A stretch of DNA of 64,000 bases from Roseivivax jejudonensis (lineage in GTDB: Bacteria; Pseudomonadota; Alphaproteobacteria; Rhodobacterales; Rhodobacteraceae), in the NCBI RefSeq assembly GCF_900172265.1, contig NZ_FWFK01000002.1:372001-436000 (forward strand), read 5' to 3'. The notes under the pieces were generated by a model. That model ran no database searches. It saw only the letters and a list, made by a program, of their open reading frames with translations, and was not told the DNA's origin. Of this stretch, positions 61,400 to 64,000 are shown in pieces; within the stretch, counting starts at the first letter, position 1; each line of letters begins with the position of its first letter. The position numbers were made by a program, and so were the translations under genes.

Positions 61400-61457
61400 G
61401 GGTGGCAAATCCGCCGCCGCGATGCAGTTGGTAGGTCTCGGACCCAATCTGCCACCC
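61400..61457 (+). promoter_or_regulatory. structured leader before second binding-protein gene
   Basis: GGGTGGCA (61400-61407) pairs with TGCCACCC (61450-61457), enclosing a small GGTC-TCG-GACC stem. The outer stem ends just before the ribosome site GCGAGGAC of the second binding-protein gene. It could hold the RNA in a form that sets translation of this gene apart from the first. Confidence 0.45.
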
Positions 61458-61474
61458 ACCGCGAGGACAGACAC

Positions 61475-62458
61475 ATGAGACGTCTCCTTCTGATTTCCGC
61501 AGCCACCACCGCCTTCTTCGCTCCGCCGGCCCTCGCCCAGGACGCGTCGGAGGACGGATCGTGCGGCGAAGTCTCGATCACCGAGATGAGCTGGGCGTCC
61601 GCATCGGTCGTGACCGGTGTCGCGACCTTCCTGATGCGACAGGGTTACGGGTGCGACGTGACCGTCGTTCCCTCCTCGATCACGCCCGCGCTCGCCTCGG
61701 TCGCGGAGACGGACGAGCCGGACGTGCTCACCGAGTTGTGGGTGAACTCCGCCCCGGTCTACGACCGCCTCGTCGAAGAAGGAAAGCTGTCGCCGCTGAC
61801 CGAAGTCCTGTCCGACGGCAGCATCCAGGGGTGGTACGTGCCCGACTACCTGATCGAAGAGCATCCCGAACTCGCGACGCTCGAGGGCGTTCTGGCCAAT
61901 CCCGACCTTCTGGACAGCCGGTTCCACAACTGCCCCGAGGGGTGGGACTGCCGCACGGTCAACGACAACCTGCTGCGCGCGGCCGGCTTCGAGGAGGCCG
62001 GATTCGAGATCTTCAACCACGGCTCGGGCGAGACGCTCGCCTCGTCGATCGCATCCGCGCATTCCAGCGAGGAGCCGTGGATCGGCTACTACTGGTCGCC
62101 CACCGCGGTGCTTGGGCGCTACCCGATGACGCGCGTCGACCTCGGCGGCTTCGACGCCGAGGCGCATGAATGCAATGCCACCGTCGACTGCCCGGACCCG
62201 GAGGTCTCCGCCTATCCGAACGCTGATGTCTACACCGTCGTGACGCAGAGCTTTGCGGAGCGCGAGCCGGAAGTGACGGATTTCCTCAGCAAGATGCAGT
62301 TCACCAACGACCAGATGAACGAGCTCCTGGCGTGGCGCGAGGAGAACACCGCGTCGACCGAGGAAACCGCGGTGCGCTTCCTGACGACGCAGCAGGATCT
62401 GTGGCGTGACTGGATCGACGAGGACGCGCAGGCGCGTCTCTCGGCGATCCTCGAATGA
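61475..62458 (+). CDS. second ABC substrate-binding protein, paralogue of its neighbour
   Basis: A 327-residue paralogue of the preceding protein, with signal peptide MRRLLLISAATTAFFAPPALAQ. Shared blocks include SCGEVSITEMSWASASVVTGV, GYGCDVTVV, FHNCPEGWDCRTVNDN, NHGSGETLASSIASA and YYWSPTAVLGRYPM. Both cysteine pairs are kept. It has an insertion with an extra cysteine pair (HECNATVDCPD). Two different binding proteins on one permease imply two ligands or two affinity ranges. Confidence 0.88.
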   Translation: MRRLLLISAATTAFFAPPALAQDASEDGSCGEVSITEMSWASASVVTGVATFLMRQGYGCDVTVVPSSITPALASVAETDEPDVLTELWVNSAPVYDRLVEEGKLSPLTEVLSDGSIQGWYVPDYLIEEHPELATLEGVLANPDLLDSRFHNCPEGWDCRTVNDNLLRAAGFEEAGFEIFNHGSGETLASSIASAHSSEEPWIGYYWSPTAVLGRYPMTRVDLGGFDAEAHECNATVDCPDPEVSAYPNADVYTVVTQSFAEREPEVTDFLSKMQFTNDQMNELLAWREENTASTEETAVRFLTTQQDLWRDWIDEDAQARLSAILE

Positions 62459-62461
62459 CAC

Positions 62462-62513
62462 GCGGCCGGGCGCGCGCGCACAGGCGCGCGCCTGCCCTTC
62501 GCGGGCCGGCCGC
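62462..62513 (+). repeat. nested hairpin between second binding-protein gene and permease gene
   Basis: GGCGCGCGC (62469-62477) pairs with GCGCGCGCC (62484-62492). An outer pair, GCGGCC (62462-62467) with GGCCGC (62508-62513), closes around it. It starts three bases after the stop. Such stems often protect upstream mRNA so that binding proteins are made in excess over the permease. Confidence 0.65.
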
Positions 62514-62539
62514 CTAGAACAAAAGGACCATCAGGGACC

Positions 62540-63574
62540 ATGGCGACATACGACTGGATCTTCGACGGCCTCGGGCTGCGGCAATGGTGTGACGGAGACG
62601 GCTCCGGGGGGTCGGCGCCGATGTCGATGGCGGACCTGATGAACCAGACCGGGAACGCGCCCGAGCGGACGATCTGGGACACGCCGTTCCCGTCGATGGA
62701 CGCGCTCAATGATGCCTGCGCGTCGTTTCCGCAGTCGCGCGAGCTGACCCGCGGGCTCGAACGCGGCTTTCTCGACATCAAGGACGCGCTGTCCTACGTG
62801 CTCGATCCGCTGACCCAGCCGCTGAGCTGGGCGCTGCAGAACGCGCTCTGGCTGTTCCAGGAGACGCCGTGGTGGATCATGATCCCGGTCCTGGCGCTGG
62901 TCGTCCTAGCGATCTCGAAATCGTGGAAGCTCGTGGCCTTCGTCGCCGGGTCCTTCGCCGCGCTGGCCTTCATCGACTACTACGACTACGCCATGCAGAC
63001 GCTGGCGATCATCTTCGTCTGCGCGGTCATATGCGTCGCGCTCGGCGTGCCCATCGGCATCGCCATGTCGCGCTCCGACAGGTTCCAGGGCGGCATGATC
63101 CCCGTCCTCGACATGCTGCAGACGCTGCCGCCCTTCGTCTACCTGATCCCGCTGATCTTCCTGTTCTCGGTGACCGAGCCCAAGCTCTACGGCATCGCCA
63201 TCATCCTCTACGCCATCGTGCCGGTGATCCGCCTGACCAATCTCGGCATCCGGCTCGTCGACAAGGAGGTGATCGAGGCCGCCGACGCCTTCGGCATGAC
63301 CAAGCGCCAGAAGCTCTACGGGGTGCAGATCCCGCTGGCGCTGCCGAACATCATGGCCGGCGTGAACCAGACGATCATGATGTCGCTCGCCATGGTGGTG
63401 ATCGCGTCGCTCGTCTCGGCCCCGGGCCTCGGCGTGCTGGTCCTGCGCGGCATCCGCAACCTCGAGCTCGGCGTCGGCCTGATCTCGGGGCTCGGCATCG
63501 TGCTGCTCGCGGTCATCCTCGACCGCTCCACCAAGGCGGCGCTCGCGCGCGTCAACGCCGCCCAGAAGCACTGA
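62540..63574 (+). CDS. ABC transporter permease, ProW/OpuAB type
   Basis: A 344-residue inner-membrane permease. A long hydrophilic N-terminus (about 1-100), as in ProW, precedes six or seven helices (about 105-335). The binding-protein-dependent permease loop reads EAADAFGMTKRQKLYGVQIPLALPNIMAGVNQ, the EAA motif that contacts the ATPase. LQTLPPFVYLIPLIFLF is typical of betaine/proline permeases. AAAAGGACC lies upstream of the ATG. It is followed 14 bases later by the ATPase gene. Confidence 0.92.
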   Translation: MATYDWIFDGLGLRQWCDGDGSGGSAPMSMADLMNQTGNAPERTIWDTPFPSMDALNDACASFPQSRELTRGLERGFLDIKDALSYVLDPLTQPLSWALQNALWLFQETPWWIMIPVLALVVLAISKSWKLVAFVAGSFAALAFIDYYDYAMQTLAIIFVCAVICVALGVPIGIAMSRSDRFQGGMIPVLDMLQTLPPFVYLIPLIFLFSVTEPKLYGIAIILYAIVPVIRLTNLGIRLVDKEVIEAADAFGMTKRQKLYGVQIPLALPNIMAGVNQTIMMSLAMVVIASLVSAPGLGVLVLRGIRNLELGVGLISGLGIVLLAVILDRSTKAALARVNAAQKH

Positions 63575-63588
63575 GAGGAGCGACGGAC

Positions 63589-64000
63589 ATGGCCGATCCC
63601 AAGATTTCGATCCGCAATCTCTACAAGATCTTCGGCGACGACCCGCAGGCGGCGCTGACCCATGCCAAGGCCGGCATGCACAAGGACGAGCTGCTCGAGG
63701 CGCACCGCCACGTGCTCGGCCTGCGCGACATCAACGTCGACATGCAGGCCGGCGAGATCACCGTGGTCATGGGGCTCTCGGGCTCGGGCAAGTCGACGCT
63801 GATCCGCCACCTCAACCGGCTGATCGAGCCGACCGACGGCGAGGTCGTCATCGCCGGCGAGAACATCATGGACTATTCCGACGCACAGCTGCGCGCGCTG
63901 CGCCGCAAGCAGATGTCGATGGTGTTCCAGAAGTTCGCGCTCCTGCCGCACCGCACCGTGCTCGAGAACGCCGCCACGCCGATGATCGTCGACGGCGAAA
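63589..64000 (+). CDS. ABC transporter ATPase, ProV/OpuAA type (3' end outside window)
   Basis: The first 137 residues of the ATPase partner. It begins MADPKISIRNLYKIFGDDPQ, has the ProV-like insertion with KDELLEAHRHVLGLRD, Walker A GLSGSGKST (62-70) and the Q loop MVFQKFALLPHRTV (Gln114). A C-terminal CBS pair, common in osmoregulated ProV/OpuAA, would lie beyond the window. GAGAGGAG precedes the ATG. With the permease and two binding proteins it completes an import system for compatible-solute-type ligands. Confidence 0.92.
   Translation, partial: MADPKISIRNLYKIFGDDPQAALTHAKAGMHKDELLEAHRHVLGLRDINVDMQAGEITVVMGLSGSGKSTLIRHLNRLIEPTDGEVVIAGENIMDYSDAQLRALRRKQMSMVFQKFALLPHRTVLENAATPMIVDGE

Noticed and set aside
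1-64000. tRNA, rRNA, CRISPR arrays, insertion sequences, toxin-antitoxin or defence genes
   Set aside because: I looked for cloverleaf-like segments, regularly spaced repeats, transposase motifs and defence-type neighbours on both strands and found none that could be supported.

Overview
The window looks like a chromosomal segment of a high-GC alphaproteobacterium of the order Rhodobacterales (Roseobacter/Rhodobacter group). This is inferred from protein content and gene order: folB-folP-glmM, hda-ppk1-ppx, minC-minD-minE, the frr-uppS-cdsA-dxr-rseP-bamA-ompH-fabZ-lpxA-lpxI-lpxB run, an IalB-family protein, and a cadherin/RTX/Hint secreted protein. I found no rRNA, tRNA, CRISPR array, transposase or phage gene. 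Nearly everything is tightly packed, and many start and stop codons overlap as ATGA, GTGA or TGATG.

Layout. 1-5 kb: 3' end of pyruvate phosphate dikinase, a SleB-type cell-wall hydrolase, folate genes folB-folP and glmM. 5-8 kb: proS (convergent with glmM, separated by a palindromic intergenic element) and an FAD oxidoreductase. 8-13.7 kb: AI-2E-type permease, DnaA-regulatory hdaA, then ppk1 and ppx for polyphosphate. 13.7-17.7 kb: small secreted protein, TerB-J-domain protein, GNAT and VOC enzymes, HerA-like ATPase. 17.7-18.1 kb: an intergenic region with two plus-strand intrinsic terminators and no plus-strand protein gene before them, which I interpret as two tandem small RNA genes. 18.1-21.6 kb: IalB protein, lipoprotein, GNAT, minCDE. 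21.8-33.2 kb: the minus-strand envelope run for lipid A, outer-membrane assembly, phospholipid, isoprenoid and ribosome recycling functions. It includes a newly noticed 41-residue membrane ORF and a nested dyad between rseP and bamA.

33.5-49.5 kb: miaA with a coupled AraC regulator and Tat-type binding protein, a lytic transglycosylase, ssb, a site-2 protease, aroK-aroB, a small membrane protein and exported protein leading into xerD, a CorC/HlyC protein overlapping a sensor histidine kinase tail-to-tail, a MobA-like nucleotidyltransferase, and the large secreted Hint protein. A 744-bp stretch without a gene follows.

49.5-58.4 kb: one ten-gene minus-strand chemotaxis operon. It contains a soluble periplasmic PDC-type protein, an MCP, CheD, a STAS protein, CheY, CheA, CheW, CheR, a second CheY, and a small protein with a DxxxQ motif that I propose is a CheT/CheZ-like CheY phosphatase. 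Its C-terminal peptide is almost identical to that of CheD. No cheB is present in the window. 58.5-64 kb: xylB, divergent from a quaternary-amine/glycine-betaine-type ABC operon that has two paralogous binding proteins, strong intercistronic hairpins, a permease and an ATPase cut by the window edge.
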